Below are positions 23,640-35,396 of a DNA stretch of 64,000 nt, one piece after another. This stretch comes from Voacanga thouarsii (Eukaryota > Streptophyta > Magnoliopsida > Gentianales > Apocynaceae). The first letter of the stretch is position 1, and each line of letters starts with the position of its first letter. The notes below the pieces were generated by a model. That model saw only the letters and a list, made by a program, of their open reading frames with translations, made no database searches and was not told the DNA's origin. The stretch is from assembly GCA_026120185.1 (NCBI GenBank), contig JANUWF010002024.1, forward strand, positions 1,178,001 to 1,242,000, in the 5' to 3' direction. Both the position numbers and the translations under genes were made by a program.

Positions 23640-24795
23640 GCCTCTCCTATTGATTATTGGTCCTCAACTTTAATTCCAGAGCAATTTTCGATTGAAGATA
23701 TGAGAAAATTTTCCCTTCTATTTCTGCAATAAGAAAGGAAGAAAGCTGTGTTTGAGTCACCTTCACTAATCCATTTTAAGGTGATTTATCCCGCCAAAAG
23801 TAATCCTCGGATTTCTAGTGAAACGCAAGTCGAGATTTTGCTTCATGAAGACTAGCACGGTCCAAAGGAGAATTTCTTGCCTCATATTTAGTTTCAGCCC
23901 CTAGAACATGATCCTCAGCACGCTGAACATTATCAAAAACATTAACAAACACCGACCTATTCCAAGTTCTCAAGGCCTTCTTGACAAGCTTCATTTTTCT
24001 CAAGAAGTTTTTGCATACCATTGCCTTGCACCATTCTCCCTTGACTATTTGTAGGAAATCCGGGTGTCTAATCCACATTTTTTGGAACTTAAATGGGAAA
24101 GGGCCAGCAGTAGGAGCTATGAATTCCAAGGTCAGCAACAGTGGTGAATGGTCCGAACCACTTCGACTAAGATGCTTAACCTTTGTAGAGTGAAGAGTGG
24201 CAGCCCATGTAGTGTTAAGAAGAACTCTATCCAACCCCTCATAGCATGGTTTATCCCCTAACCATGCCCAAGTAAATTTGCTGCCTTTGAAGGGTGGAAT
24301 TTGAAGAGCACAATCATTAAGAAGGAGACAAATAAGAAGTAGTAGCATAATTTGGTTCGGAGCTCCCAGAATATTCACATATTTCTCTAATGATGACATT
24401 GAAACAACCAACCAATAACCAAGGGGCTGACATTGAAGTTGAAATATCCATGAGTGAAACCACAAATCAAAACAACTAGCTAAGTACACATGTTATATAC
24501 AACAAAAACAATACTTGATAACACCTATGGGCATTCCAATACTCATTTGCACAAATTAATGACGGTCTGCCAATATGCTAACATCAACAAATTCCATCCA
24601 AAAAATCCATATTTTCCCAAAGAAATTAGAAAACCACAACGAAATCCTAATTTAAAAGCAAATTGCCTAATCTGATCGGAACTAACTAATGGCTCCAATG
24701 TAGCAGAAATATTTATGTGTTCTAATTAGCCTCTTTAATTGTCGCAAAGAAAATCGATCGGCTATACCTCTAATATTCCATATCAAAGTATTCAT
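23640..24795 (-). pseudogene. LINE ORF2 N-terminus, APE-like endonuclease, broken
   Basis: ORF2 starts at the ATG at 24795 with MNTLIWNIRGIADRFSLRQL, the usual start of plant LINE endonucleases. After stops comes the open part 24489-23815 with GSKFTWAWLGDKPCYEGLDR, RVLLN, LSRSGSDHSPLLLTLEF (the SDH motif contains a catalytic Asp-His pair) and RHPDFLQIVKGEWCKAMVC. The enzyme would nick genomic DNA for target-primed reverse transcription. The middle of the domain, with the first catalytic Glu, is scrambled. Downstream at 23640-23815 it fades into an RT-linker remnant and then skips the RT palm. Confidence 0.8.
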
Positions 24796-24849
24796 ATTAA
24801 GATGAGGAATTAGGAGCAGAAGTGAGCTTAGATTTCTGAGGGGGCAAAA

Positions 24850-25834
24850 TCTTTCTTTGAAGATGAGTTGACTGCAATGGTTGTTTTTTCTTGGCTTGTT
24901 GAGCTACGGTCCTTTTGCTCAAAATCTCAGAGTTGATGCTGAGGAAATCTTGATGGAGAGCGACATGTTCAGATTCTGAAAAGTAACCTTTCCCAAGTCA
25001 TCTTTAGATGGCAGTAGTTTTTCATCATCTAGAATATTTCCCAGCGACGGAGCATTCAACACATCCAGCAAGGGGGAAAAAATTCTAATCATCCAATTGC
25101 TTTGCTGTGGCATCGTTCGAAGCATCTTCAAACACAATGGTAGTAGGTAAAGAAGGAGATAGTTCTCCAATGTTTGTCTCTTCAGAAAGGTTCTGGACAG
25201 CACCTAAAAAGGCAGCTGTTAGAGATTGGTCAACGGTTTCCAAATTCTGTTTAGAAGCTGCATGAAGATCACTGACAAGAATTTCCAAATTCTGAGCGAG
25301 CAAAGCTTCGTTGTTTCCTGGAAGTTTTCTCCAAGCCAATATCATCACTCATGATCGATTTGTTTAAAGAGCTTGGCACGGCAGAACTAGTAACAGGCTG
25401 TGGAGTTTTTGGTAATTGCTGGCCAGCAGTTTCCTTCTCCTGAGCTATTTGGGACTGAGTTTCTAGCATGGGGTGTTTGAGGATTAGCCGTAGCTTGAGT
25501 GAAGCTTTCCATTTTGAGCATCAGGGTTAGGGTATTGAACCATTTGAGGTTTTGCCACCCAACGTTCTACCTTTTTCAATGGATTTTGCTGCAAAGCATC
25601 CGATTCATGATTGCGATCATGTTTGCTACCACAGTTGGATGTCCCAAGTCTGATTCTACAAGAATTTGAAAAATACTCCGGCAAGTTTTCATAAGTAACG
25701 GGATTGATAAAATCCATCATCACCAACCCCTATCTAAATCCGTTTTGGGTTTTGTTTCAACAGATTCAATTCAATACAAACACGAGCAATGCTGGGATGT
25801 GAAAGTGCAGTTGTTGCATAATCAATTTTTAACG
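24850..25834 (-). pseudogene. LINE ORF1, C-terminal half
   Basis: Right after the copia C insertion the minus strand reads PLKIDYATTALSHPSIARVC and IELNL, followed by NPVTYENLPEYFSN and a degraded zinc knuckle in which the first Cys is Ser. The rest (25469-24919) is a low-complexity polar tail spread over three frames. Plant LINE ORF1 proteins bind the element RNA. The segment continues ORF1 from 29460-29814 once copia C is removed. Confidence 0.75.
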
Positions 25835-25839
25835 GCTTT
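25835..25839. repeat. Copia C target-site duplication, left
   Basis: GCTTT precedes the LTR start TGTTGAC at 25840. It matches GTTTT at 29455-29459 apart from one transition. Confidence 0.7.
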
Positions 25840-26082
25840 TGTTGACAATGAGGCTGGAAACACAAGTACAATGGGGCTGGAAAAACAAGCACTTTTTATT
25901 TGACAATAATGCCATATTTATACCCAAAAAAAAAAACAAGTTGAATTGCTTAAAATCTTATCTAAAAAATTTTAAAAATTGAAAATTTGAATAGCTTAAA
26001 GTCCGCAAAATAACAAAAACCTAAAGTTACTTATTCTTAAACTAAATTTCAGCAAAAGAAGCATTCTATGAATTCTTCAACA
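25840..26082 (-). repeat. Copia C 3' LTR
   Basis: 243 bp, collinear with 29212-29454, with shared words such as TTATACCCAAAAAAAAAA and CTTATTCTTAAACTAA. Confidence 0.9.
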
Positions 26083-28230
26083 CTCCTCCTAGCTTCTTTT
26101 GCTGCAAATCCCCAAACTCTTCCTTCGGTCTTCAAACTTGGATTTAGATAAAGCCTTTGTAAGAATATCAGCCAACTTAGCCTCACCCCTGCAATGCACA
26201 GAAGAATTTCTTTGTTTTTCTGAACTTGCCTAGAAAAATAGTACTTAATCTTAAAATGCTTTGTCTTGCCATGAATTGGTTCTTTAGAGATAGATATAGT
26301 AGCTTCATTATAAATAAATATTGTTGTGGGCTCGTTTTGGTTATGATTTAAATCTGTCATTAGCTTTCTTAGCCATAAAACTTCATTAACAGCTCCAGTG
26401 GCGGCAATATATTTTGCTTCAGTAGTTGATTGAGCTATGACATCTTGTTTTTTTTTTTTTTAACTCCAGAAAAAAACCTGAATCAAGACTAAAAAAGTAT
26501 CTAGAAGTACTCCTCATATCAATAGATCCACCACAATCACTATAAAAAAAAACTATGTGCCAGATCTTCCAAACCAAACTCCAAAACCTGTTGTGCCTTT
26601 AACAAATCTAAGCACTCTTTTAATAATCCAAAAATGTACTTCACTTACACAATGCATGTCTGGACAAACGACTTACAAAATATAAAATGCCTAGCCTTGT
26701 TATTGTCAGATAGATTAAATAACCTATGAGACTTCTGCATAGTTCATCCATCTTTGCTATCCCATCATTTTTACTCAATTATTTTGCATAAGAGGTGTAC
26801 TTACACACTTGCAATTTTCCATATTAAACTTTGTAAGTACTTTTCATACTTAAAACTGTCCAACAAAGATTCATTTCTCCTGTTGTTGAATTTCCATGCT
26901 AAGGAGAAAAGACATCTCTCCAAGATCAATCATCCAAAAAACTTGCCTAATTTGATCTCTAATTGTTGCACCAGTCCTGCATTGCTACCAATTACAAGCA
27001 GATCATGAATATACAAAGAAATTGCTAGAAGATCATCATTAAAAATTTTTACATACAGATTTGATTCACTTAAACTCTTCTGAAAACCAATCTTGAGTAG
27101 ATAATTATTAATTCTGTTGTCCTAGGCACTTGGATCTTGTTTTAAACCATACAAGGAGTTTTTAAGTAGGTAAACCTTGTCCTTTTTTCCTTATACTACA
27201 AAACCATTTAGCTGATCAATAAAGATCTTCTCTTCTAGATAACCATTTTAGAAAAGTTGATATACTTTTCAAGCCTTTTGAGTTGCTAATTCCAAAAGCA
27301 TTCTAATAGTGTCAAGCCTTGCTATTGGTGCAAAAGTTTTTAAAAACTCCACCCCAAAACTATTGAGCATATCTTTTTAATAGTGTCATGTACACCCACT
27401 TTACTCCAATGGGTTTCTTGTGGCTAGGTTTGTCCACCAAGATCCATGTTTGGTTTTTCTTTATAATCCTTAACTCCTCCTTCATTGCATCATTCCATTT
27501 TGGATAATTTGCAGCTTCTTCATATCCTACAGGCTACAAAATAGCTAGGCTACGTCTTGCATAAATATCAAGAATTGATCTTGTACCTCTAACAAATGTA
27601 TGATCATATGTTTCATCATCAATTATGTTATCTCCCTGTTGATCAATTGTGTCATTATCTCTTTGCTGCTCTTGTATGAGTATAGGCCTTGAAGTTAGCT
27701 GACTAGGATCTTTTTCTACTTTTTCCTAATTTCAAACTAAATTTTCATTGAACTTGATGTCTCTACTGACTATTACCTTCTATTTTAAAGGTTGATAAAC
27801 TTTGTAACCTTTGATGGTACTGCTATAGCCAACAAAAATTCCAATCTCTAACGTGTAATCTAATTTCTCTCTTCATATATCTGACAGACAATAACTTACA
27901 ACTAGTAGAATCATATATCATGCATGTGTTATCTTTGAAAAACACAGAATAATTCTTTTCTAGTAGTTGTCCCACACTTAAAAGATTTTAATCAATTTGA
28001 GGTACATATAACACATCTAAAATGAGTTTAGAATGTTTTGGAGTCTCAACCATTGCAACTCCTCTTCCTTTGACTTTTAAATAATCTCTATTACCAAATC
28101 TAACTTTTTAGATGTATGTCTTATATACTTACCTGAACATACTCTCATTGGAAGTCATGTAATGACTACAACTACTGTCAATAAGCCATGCATCACTGCT
28201 TTTGTTAGTTGCAAAACAAGTTGCAACAAA
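26083..28230 (-). pseudogene. Copia C pol: protease, RT, RNase H; integrase core missing
   Basis: The protease region near 28190-28165 reads WLIDSSCSHYMTS, where the catalytic D-S/T-G is D-S-S. KGRGVAM-like and VLYVPQIDQNLLSVGQLLEK-like text follows through 27960. The frame then jumps at about 27850 to GIFVGYSSTIKGYKVYQP, so the zinc-binding and catalytic integrase core is deleted. RT motifs follow (EEAANYPKWNDAMKEEL, TWILVDKPSHKKPIGVKW) at about 27530-27400 with heavy stops, and RNase H (QSTTEAKYIAAT, PIHGKTKHFKIKYYFSRQVQ) at 26430-26200. A terminal open segment is at 26360-26049. Confidence 0.8.
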
Positions 28231-29143
28231 CAACTACTTCTTCTGCTTCTGGTGGTTTTCTATAGCTTGGGCTATTGACCTTGGTGCTTGTTCTTACATG
28301 CCTTCTCCACATGATCTGTATTGAATATCAGGTTTCCACCAGTAATATTTCTAAGAATGTGAAGTCCTTTTGCAGTGTGGACATGGGAAAATTTTCCCTT
28401 TGTTTCTTCCATTTTTATTGTCTGAAGCTCCTTTCTTACTTCTCCAATCTGCATTTTATTTTTCCAAAATTGTTAGATTATGCATTTTCTTTTGTTTTTT
28501 TTCTTGAAATGCACCTTCAACCACTAGTACTTCTTTTCGAATGGCCCTTCTTTATTCCTGTGCTTCTAAGGCATTGATTAACTTCGTAAGATTGATTTGT
28601 GAAATATCTCTTGAGTCCTTAAGGGAAGATATTTTTTATTCAAATCTTTCTGGCAAACTAATAAGAACTTTCTCTGATCCTCCTATCAATTAGCTCCTCC
28701 CCAAGCAATCTAATCTTGTTGACTATAACTTCAAGTTTATCTTCATAGTCCTTGATATTATTAGATTTCTTCAACCTTTGAATCTCAAACCCCCTTTTGA
28801 GATTCAAGATTTGCATTCTATTAGTCTGATCATTACCTTAGTATTTCTGCCTAAATAAATCCCAAACCTACTTCGAAGTTTCACAAGATAGTATTTTTGT
28901 GAACTCTTCCTCTGAAAGAGCTGAAAATATACTGATTTTTGCTTTGAATTTTTTGGACATCTCCTTATTATGATGTTTGATTTGCGCTAAGGTTGGGTTG
29001 GTTGGTAATGGTGGTGGATACAAATCATTTTCCACCACTTCTCATAAGTCAAAAACTTGTAAATAAGCCTTCATTTTTATAGCCCAAGAGTTATAGTTTT
29101 TCCTAGAAAACTGAGGAGGTGAAAAATTAAAATTTGAAGTCAT
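28231..29143 (-). pseudogene. Copia C gag
   Basis: The ATG at 29143 begins MTSNFNFSPPQFSRKNYNSW, then IKMKAYLQVFDLWEVVEND, typical of plant copia gag. Later come KIRLLGEELIDRRI and, near 28390-28350, a zinc knuckle start CPHCKRTSHS whose following codon is a stop and whose last Cys is Tyr. Stops lie near 28870 and 28700. In a live element gag forms the particle and the knuckle binds RNA. The start is supported by the primer site ~55 bp upstream. Confidence 0.8.
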
Positions 29144-29196
29144 TTTAACTAATCAAGTATGAATAAATCTCTCACAGGCCGTTAGGAACAAGAAAA

Positions 29197-29211
29197 GCTC
29201 TGATACCAATT
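29197..29211 (-). promoter_or_regulatory. Copia C primer-binding site
   Basis: The minus strand reads AATTGGTATCAGAGC directly after the 5' LTR end. TGGTATCAGAGC is the standard initiator-Met-tRNA complement. Confidence 0.9.
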
Positions 29212-29459
29212 TGTTGACAAAAAATAACAGAAACACAAGTAGAATGGGGTTAGAAAAGCACAAACTTTTCATTTGACATGATGCTATAATTATACCCAAA
29301 AAAAAAAGGATAAGCTAAATTGCTAAAAATCCTATCTAGAATTTCTAGAAGCTAAAAACCTGAATAACTTAAAATCAACAAAATAACAGAAAAAAAATTA
29401 ACTTATTCTTAAACTAATTTTCATCAAAAGATGTATTCTATGCATTCTTCAACAGTTTT
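29212..29459 (-). repeat. Copia C 5' LTR with right target duplication
   Basis: The 243-bp LTR spans 29212-29454, and GTTTT at 29455-29459 pairs with GCTTT at 25835-25839. Confidence 0.88.
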
Positions 29460-29820
29460 CCTATAGTAGAGGCCAAAGAGAATAATACAGATTTGTAAAT
29501 AAATAAATAGGAAGATGTTCATAGCTAATCTATACCAGAATAGTGGTAGGATTCGAGGTCACACGAAATTCAGTTGTCCACTTTAGATTTTGCATAGGAA
29601 ACCCTAATAGAACTTTAAGCCACAAACATAGATAATCTTCTTCAAGAAAAAGCCAAATAAATATGTGGCAAGAGTCAAACCATCCAATAGTTACATCACC
29701 CTTTAGATCTATTGCCTTGAACTGCTTTTTGATGGATTCCATTGAAGGATTCCCTTGTAGAAATTTTCCGACAACACCAAACCTGTAAGGAGTAGCTAGT
29801 ACTTCGATTTCCAAGGGTGA
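29460..29820 (-). pseudogene. LINE ORF1, N-terminal half (DUF4283-like)
   Basis: The open segment 29814-29530 encodes FGVVGKFLQGNPSMESIKKQ, then AIDLKGDVTIGWFDSCHIFI and LEEDYLCLWLKVLLGFPMQN with KWTTEFRVTSNPTT. This is the pattern of the DUF4283 domain at the front of plant LINE ORF1. After a stop near 29530 it continues to the copia C border, and the family motif GKPLKID spans the join once copia C is removed. The natural start was probably further upstream. Confidence 0.75.
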
Positions 29821-29988
29821 AAAGAAAATTGCTTATTTACCTTTGTGATAAGGGCTTAATTGGATAAGATTGTGAAGAAGAAAGAGAAGAGAGAAGCAAA
29901 AGATTTCTGCCCACATGGATTAGGATGGGTGGTTGGAAGGGGAGGCGGCACCACCATCATGATCAGTTGCCAGGGAGGGCAACGGTTA

Positions 29989-29989
<1 letters not shown>

Positions 29990-30026
<37 letters not shown>
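29990..30026. repeat. (GA)n microsatellite
   Basis: About 15 GA units at 29996-30024, next to a GC-richer stretch (29930-29990) that probably belongs to the LINE 5' UTR. Nothing identifiable lies from 30027 to 30341. Confidence 0.9.
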
Positions 30027-30029
<3 letters not shown>

Positions 30030-30341
30030 AAAATCAACTATGCATATGAAAAATCGTAAGTCGATATATTATATATTCATTTGTTAATCAATCTGTGGGC
30101 GTGTTATCTCATCCACTTTCAAGTAGAGGTTTTATGGTCCTTACTACTCTGTAGGAGAGGCTTTGCCTAAGGTGTTGGATTTATGGTTCGTGAGTTTAGT
30201 GTAAGTAATCAACAATAGAATATCAAGGACACTTGTGTTTACTTTCTATTTATAATTATATTGCATCTAAATCAGCTTTTTTTTTTTTTTTTAATGTCAA
30301 AGAATGAAAGAAGTAGTAGTTTAGGTGAGATCTAGAAAATC

Positions 30342-30690
30342 CACTACAAGAAAATGATATATTGGTAATAAAACTTTAACTAGGAAAAATTTGTTGTCGC
30401 TAAAGGTACCTTCTAGTGAGGAAAAATTTTCTTTAGCTACAAAAACTTTTTATCGCTACTTATTACAGCCTTCAGTGACAAAATTTTTATTTCCTAGCTA
30501 AAAGTGATGGTTTTGGCTAGGAAATAAGTAAATTAGTAAAAAATATATATATCATTAGCGACGAAAATTCATTTTCTAACTAAATTTTTTTCGTTAATGC
30601 TGCATCATCGGTGACAAAAATTTATTTCCTAACTAAAAGTATGTACTTTCATCACTATTACCTCTATCTTTAGTGATAAACTTTGTGTTT
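30342..30690 (+). mobile_element. Isolated CACTA-type terminus with subterminal repeats
   Basis: CACTACAAGAAAATGATA at 30342 matches the CACTA terminal sequence. It is followed by repeated TAGCGACAAAA/TAGTGATAAA and TTTCCTAGCTAAAA-like words to about 30680 (for example 30392, 30472, 30493, 30553, 30608, 30672), as expected for subterminal repeats. I do not find the other end (TTTTCTTGTAGTG) in the following 3 kb, so this is a truncated element or its partner is mutated. No transposase ORF follows. Confidence 0.6.
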
Positions 30691-30955
30691 TTTAAATAAT
30701 ATGAGTCCTTAAATTTTTAAATATTTATAATATGACACTAAAAATTTTTAGTTTTGTATAATTATAAAACGACTCCAAAAAATTTACAAATTGATCCGTA
30801 AAGTTTGAAATATTAACAATATGATCCAAAAAAGTTTATAATTTAGTCCCTAAATTTTTTAATATGATCTAAAAATTTTGTAAATTGATCTTTAAATTTT
30901 ATAAAATTACAAAATAACCCCCAAAATTTACAAATTGCTCCATAAATACTTTTTA
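30690..30955. repeat. Degenerate ~50-bp repeats (ACAAATTGATCC-AAATTT), left block
   Basis: Short units of the form AAATTGATCC(N)TAAA...ATATGA(C/T)CCAAAAA recur. A similar block lies at 32530-32760, so the two bracket the ~155-bp array. Confidence 0.65.
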
Positions 30956-32330
30956 AGCAATTTTAACGGATCTAACAGTTGAATCATTAATTTGATAGGC
31001 TTATATTTCTAAATCCATTAGGTTTTGAGCTTTTATATAGATATTATGCAAGACTATGTGACCAAACATATTCGATTACCTTCAAATTTGGACACAATGG
31101 CTTTTTTTTTTAGCAAATTTAACAGATTTAACGGTTGGATCGATAATTTGATATACTTATGTTTCTAAATGCGTTAAGTTTTGAGCTTTTACATAGAGAT
31201 TATGCTAGATATGTGGGAAAACATATACAATTACCTTCAAATTTGGAGACGAAACTTTTTTTTTTAACAATTTTAATAGATCTAATAGTTGAATCATTAA
31301 TTTGATATACTTATATTTCTAAATGCGTTAGATTTTGGGCTTTTATATAGAGATTTATGCTAAATTATGTAGTAAAACATATTTGATTACCTTCAAATTT
31401 GGTTAGGATATTTTTTTTTTAGAAATTTTAAGAGACCTAATGGTTGGATCATTAATTTAATATGCTTATATTTCTAAATGCATTTAGTTTAGGATTTTTA
31501 TATAGAGATTATGCAATAAAACATATCTGATTACCTTCAAATTTGGACACGATACCTTTTCAAGCAATTTTAATAGATCTAATGATTAAATTATTAATTT
31601 GATATACTTATGTATCTAAATGCATTAGGTTTTGGGTTTTTATATAGAGATTATATTAGATTATGTGACAAAATATATCCGATTACTTTCAAATTTGGAT
31701 ACAATACCTTTTTTTTTTTTTATCAAATTTAACATATCTAGTAGTTAAATCATTAATTTGATATGCTTATGTTTCTAATTGCATTAGGTTTTGGACTTTT
31801 ATATAAATATTATACTAAATTATATGACAAAACATATTCGATTACCTTAACAATTTTAACAGATCTAGCGGCTAGATCGTTAATATGATATGCTTATATT
31901 TCAAAATGTGTTAGATTTTGAGCTTTTATATAGAAATTATGCTAGATAGGTAAAGCATATCTGATTATATTCAACTTTGGTTAGAATACTTTTTTTTAAT
32001 AGAAATTTTAACAGATTGGATCATTAATTTGGTATGCTTATACTCCTAAATGCATTGGATTTTAGGCTTTTATATAGATATAATACTAGATTATATAGCA
32101 AAACATATTCTAGTATCTTTAAATTTGGCCAGAATACATTTTTTAGTAATTTTAACAGATCTAACAGTTAGATCAACTTAACAGATCAAATAGTTGGATT
32201 GTTAATTTAGTATACTTATGTTTCTTAATGTGTTAGGTTTTGAGTTTTTATATAGATATTATACTAGATTGTATAGCAAAACATATTTGGTTACCTTCAA
32301 ATTTGGTCAAGATACTTTTCTTAGCATTTT
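30956..32330 (+). repeat. Tandem array, ~155-bp unit, nine copies
   Basis: Each unit contains GATCATTAATTTGATATGCT, TATTTCTAAATGCATTAGG, GGGCTTTTATATAGAGATTA and ATATTTGATTACCTTCAAAT-like words. The landmark G(A/G)GCTTTTATAT occurs at 31027, 31183, 31337, 31492, 31634, 31793, 31920, 32064 and 32242, so spacing is 127-178 bp with most near 155. Copies diverge substantially. It may be an internal satellite of the CACTA-like element that starts at 30342. ORFs here are chance. Confidence 0.85.
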
Positions 32331-32439
32331 TTAAAAAATTTAATGGTTGGATCATTAATTTGGACAAAACATATCCAATTACCATTAAATTTAGACACGA
32401 TACTTTTTTTGGCAATTTTAACAGATTTAATAGTTGGAT

Positions 32440-32445
32440 TGTTAA

Positions 32446-32480
<35 letters not shown>

Positions 32481-32782
32481 TATGTATATGTATGTAAATT
32501 TGTGTATATATTTTTGTGTGTATAATATGAGTCCCAAAAATTATGTATTTGTCCCTCATTTTTAAATATTTATAATATGACCTTAAAAATTTTCAAATTA
32601 GTCTCTAAATTTTTGAATATTTAAAATATGACCCAAAAATACAAATTGGTTCCTAAATTTTTGAATGTTTACAGTATGACCTCAAAAAAATTTACAAATT
32701 GATCCCTGAATTTGAAATATTTATAATATAACCCTAAAAAATTTTGTAAATTTGTCGCTAATATATGTATATGTATATGTAT

Positions 32783-32825
<43 letters not shown>
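32440..32825. repeat. AT and CA microsatellites and right block of ~50-bp repeats
   Basis: (AT)n at 32449-32476, degenerate ATTGATCC-type units at 32530-32760, TATATG tracts, then (AC)n at 32785-32822. ORFs at 32240-32857 are products of the microsatellites. Confidence 0.85.
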
Positions 32826-32828
<3 letters not shown>

Positions 32829-32879
32829 TCATATTCAAATGCTATTTTGCTTGCCATATAGGTGGTGAAAATATGGCAC

Positions 32880-34711
32880 AGAATGTTAGGCAGTGATACA
32901 TATATTTTTTGGGTTATATAAAAATATAAGACACACTAAAGTTTCTTACTAGACAGACAAGAAAAATATTGGAAGTAAATAGTAGATTATGAAATGTTAC
33001 ATCTTAAGATGAACTTTGTCTTATTCAGATTTTTCTTGTATTAGAATATAAAGATAGAATGAAGAATTTAAAATTAGAGAGGATAAGATATGTAAAAGAA
33101 TATATTAGATGGTAATGTTATAAATTTTTAAAATTTTTTGAGAGAACGAAAAGTAAATTTAAAAAAAAATATTTCTAAAAAAATTACTTTTATAAAGAAA
33201 ACATGAAAATTTAAAAAAAAATTGGGGGTGGTTCTATCATTGTTGGAAACTTACCAAAAAGAAAGGGAGACTCAAGTCTAAATAACCTTTACCATAGAGA
33301 TTAACTAAGAAGTTCCCATTGGCTTTGCCAATCCAGAGTAAATTGTTTTTAGAATTGCTCTCACATCATCTCTGCTGTATATACTATTGAGCATGAGCCA
33401 AACAAGTTGTTACCCAATAATAATATGGACATTTATTTGCTAATGAAACCATTCTTATGATCCAAAAGTATAACATCAAATCATGTTTTGGTCAAGAAAA
33501 GCTCACAGGCCATAGCCATAGCTATAGCCAGAATGCAATCTTATAAGAGGCTTTCTGGGCATTTTCTTAAAACTTTTGTATTGCATCCCAAAGTAGTCAT
33601 CTTCTCCAAAATAAGATAAATCTTTGTCGTGGCTCATCTTTTGGCAACATTTCTCCCGACTTTCTATATGTACTAAAATTATAACATGTGAAACTGGTTT
33701 GTCTGTTCCAATCTTTCGTATTATTAATGTTACATATTTATAATATTTAACGTATAGAAAAAATAATTACAGTTTATTAATAACATATTAATTGTTTACC
33801 TTTTAATGGCCATAAAACACCTTTTCTACTCCTCGCATCATTCGTTATTATTATGAAAGTAATAATTTCATAATTGATATTTATAATTAATAACATTTAT
33901 AATATTCATAATTTAAAATAAAAATATTATTAAATGTCTAAATTATCCATGACAATCAAACGAATCTTAAGCATTAAAAAGTAAGATAAATATGTTGATG
34001 AGATCAAGATCATTGATAATGAGATACATACCCTTTTATTAGAATTATGCCAAAATTGTTACAATTAAAGAAGTAAAAAAATTAAAAATTTATAAAATAA
34101 TATTTTATAACATTTCTATCCCCTTTTCACTTTTAGTATATACATTTAGAAGAGATGTCAAGAAGTTGTAGCAAAATACTATATGATGTAGCAAGGTGGT
34201 ACTATTTGAATTCTACACTCGATTTACATATATACACAAAATTCATATACGGGAAAATAGTAAGGAGGCATTGAGACATGAAAAGAGAAGAGACAATAAA
34301 ATATTGCGAGAAAGTACTATTTGATGAAGCAAGGTGGTACTATTTGAATTCTATAGTTAAATCTATATAAATAAAATCCATATATACAAAAATAGTAAAG
34401 AAGGTTTAGAGAATTTTAATGAAGTTTTATAGAGGTAAAGTTTCTTATGAAAATAATATTAATAATTTTTTTAAGAAAAACAAATCAAACTTTTGGATGT
34501 GAAGTAGTTGGAGATGGGAAAGATTCACCTTTTAAAAAGTTAAATGAGAATCTTGAGGTTGAAGTTAAGAAGTTTGAAACTTTATCTTTAGAAAATCTAT
34601 TTGAGGTTTAGAAGAGAAGTATCAAAAGATTTATCCTTTAAATTAGGAGTTTTTTTTTTATATTTATGACCCATTTTCATTTTATTAAATTAAATACTTG
34701 TTAATTTTTTT
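32880..34711. other. AT-rich region without assigned features
   Basis: No ORF over 60 residues and no element ends that I can defend. A direct repeat of about 45 bp sharing GCAAGGTGGTACTATTTGAA starts near 34191 and 34329 (offset 138 bp). The rest could be old, unrecognisable transposon sequence. Confidence 0.4.
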
Positions 34712-34960
34712 TATTGAGGTGTAAATGAGAAATAAATTGATTAGGAACATCTATTTGAAATCCTTAAAGGGAACGATTTTATTAGATAGTTTTTTCAAAT
34801 TTAGTAGTTATTTAGTTTTCTTTTTTTTCTTTTATAATCTACTATTTGAAATCCTTAAATGGAACGATTTTATTAGATTAGGAACATCTATTTAGTTTTT
34901 TCTTTTATTTAGTTATTTAGTCTTCTTCTTCTTCTTCTCTTTTAAGCAGTTTTCATTGCT
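34712..34960 (+). repeat. Copia D 5' LTR remnant
   Basis: Similarity to 48371-48480 covers about 110 bp. An internal repeat (ATTTGAAATCCTTAAA-GGAACGATTTTATTAGAT at 34763 and 34848) shows local duplication. The borders and the primer site are not recognisable. Confidence 0.45.
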
Positions 34961-35396
34961 ACATTTTGAGCCTTCATTATTGTTATTCCTTCTTATTTTT
35001 CTGCTTTAATTCCTATTCATATGTCCTTAATTGTTGTGAGTTTCCTTCTTTCAAAATGTCATCCTCAGAAACTACCATGCACTAGCAATTCTAACCCTTT
35101 AGAAGAATCCAATTCTATTAGGAAAACTAAAGAATTGCAAAATATTCAAGCTTCTGATAGGCTGAATGGGAAGCTAGATGTTAAGCCATCAAGTCAACAG
35201 TGGAGAAACCACAAGTGAGGCCTCAAGCACACAAGGTAGAGTAGTCCAAATTTTTTGCAATAAGAAGATTCAACATAAAAGAAATTAAGAAGCTAGAAAG
35301 TGTTAGGGGTCTATTGTGAAGTTTTCTAGAACTTGTTCTTTGACTTTTCAAACAAACCTTTATTTCTTCTTTGCGTGAATATCTCAAATAAATTTT

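Larger units (their letters stand above)
25840..29454 (-). mobile_element. Ty1/copia retrotransposon C, short LTRs
   Basis: Both LTRs are 243 bp (25840-26082 and 29212-29454) with TGTTGA...CAACA ends, and the near-identical flanks GCTTT/GTTTT indicate a 5-bp duplication. On the minus strand a primer site TTGGTATCAGAGCTT follows the 5' LTR (29197-29211), and the purine tract AGGAGGAG precedes the 3' LTR. At 3.6 kb it is shorter than a full element because the integrase core is missing. It lies in the LINE ORF1, whose frame continues across the insertion when one duplication copy is removed. Confidence 0.9.
22730..30025 (-). mobile_element. L1-type LINE, minus strand, internally deleted, split by copia C
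   Basis: The parts from 5' to 3' on the minus strand: a putative 5' UTR with (GA)n at ~30025-29820; ORF1 N-half with a DUF4283-like domain (29814-29460); copia C insertion (29454-25840); ORF1 C-half (25834-24850); ORF2 endonuclease from 24795; an RNase H-like tail (23620-22940). Most of the reverse transcriptase between endonuclease and RNase H is absent, so the element is an old deletion derivative. The exact 3' end and target duplications are not clear. Confidence 0.8.

Noticed and set aside
30956..32330. CRISPR-like array from regularly spaced repeats
   Set aside because: Units are tandem and diverge along their full length with no short constant repeat plus unique spacers; the context is plant transposon DNA.
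32248..32857. ORFs with Ile-Tyr and Cys-Val repeats
   Set aside because: They are translations of (AT)n and (AC)n microsatellites.
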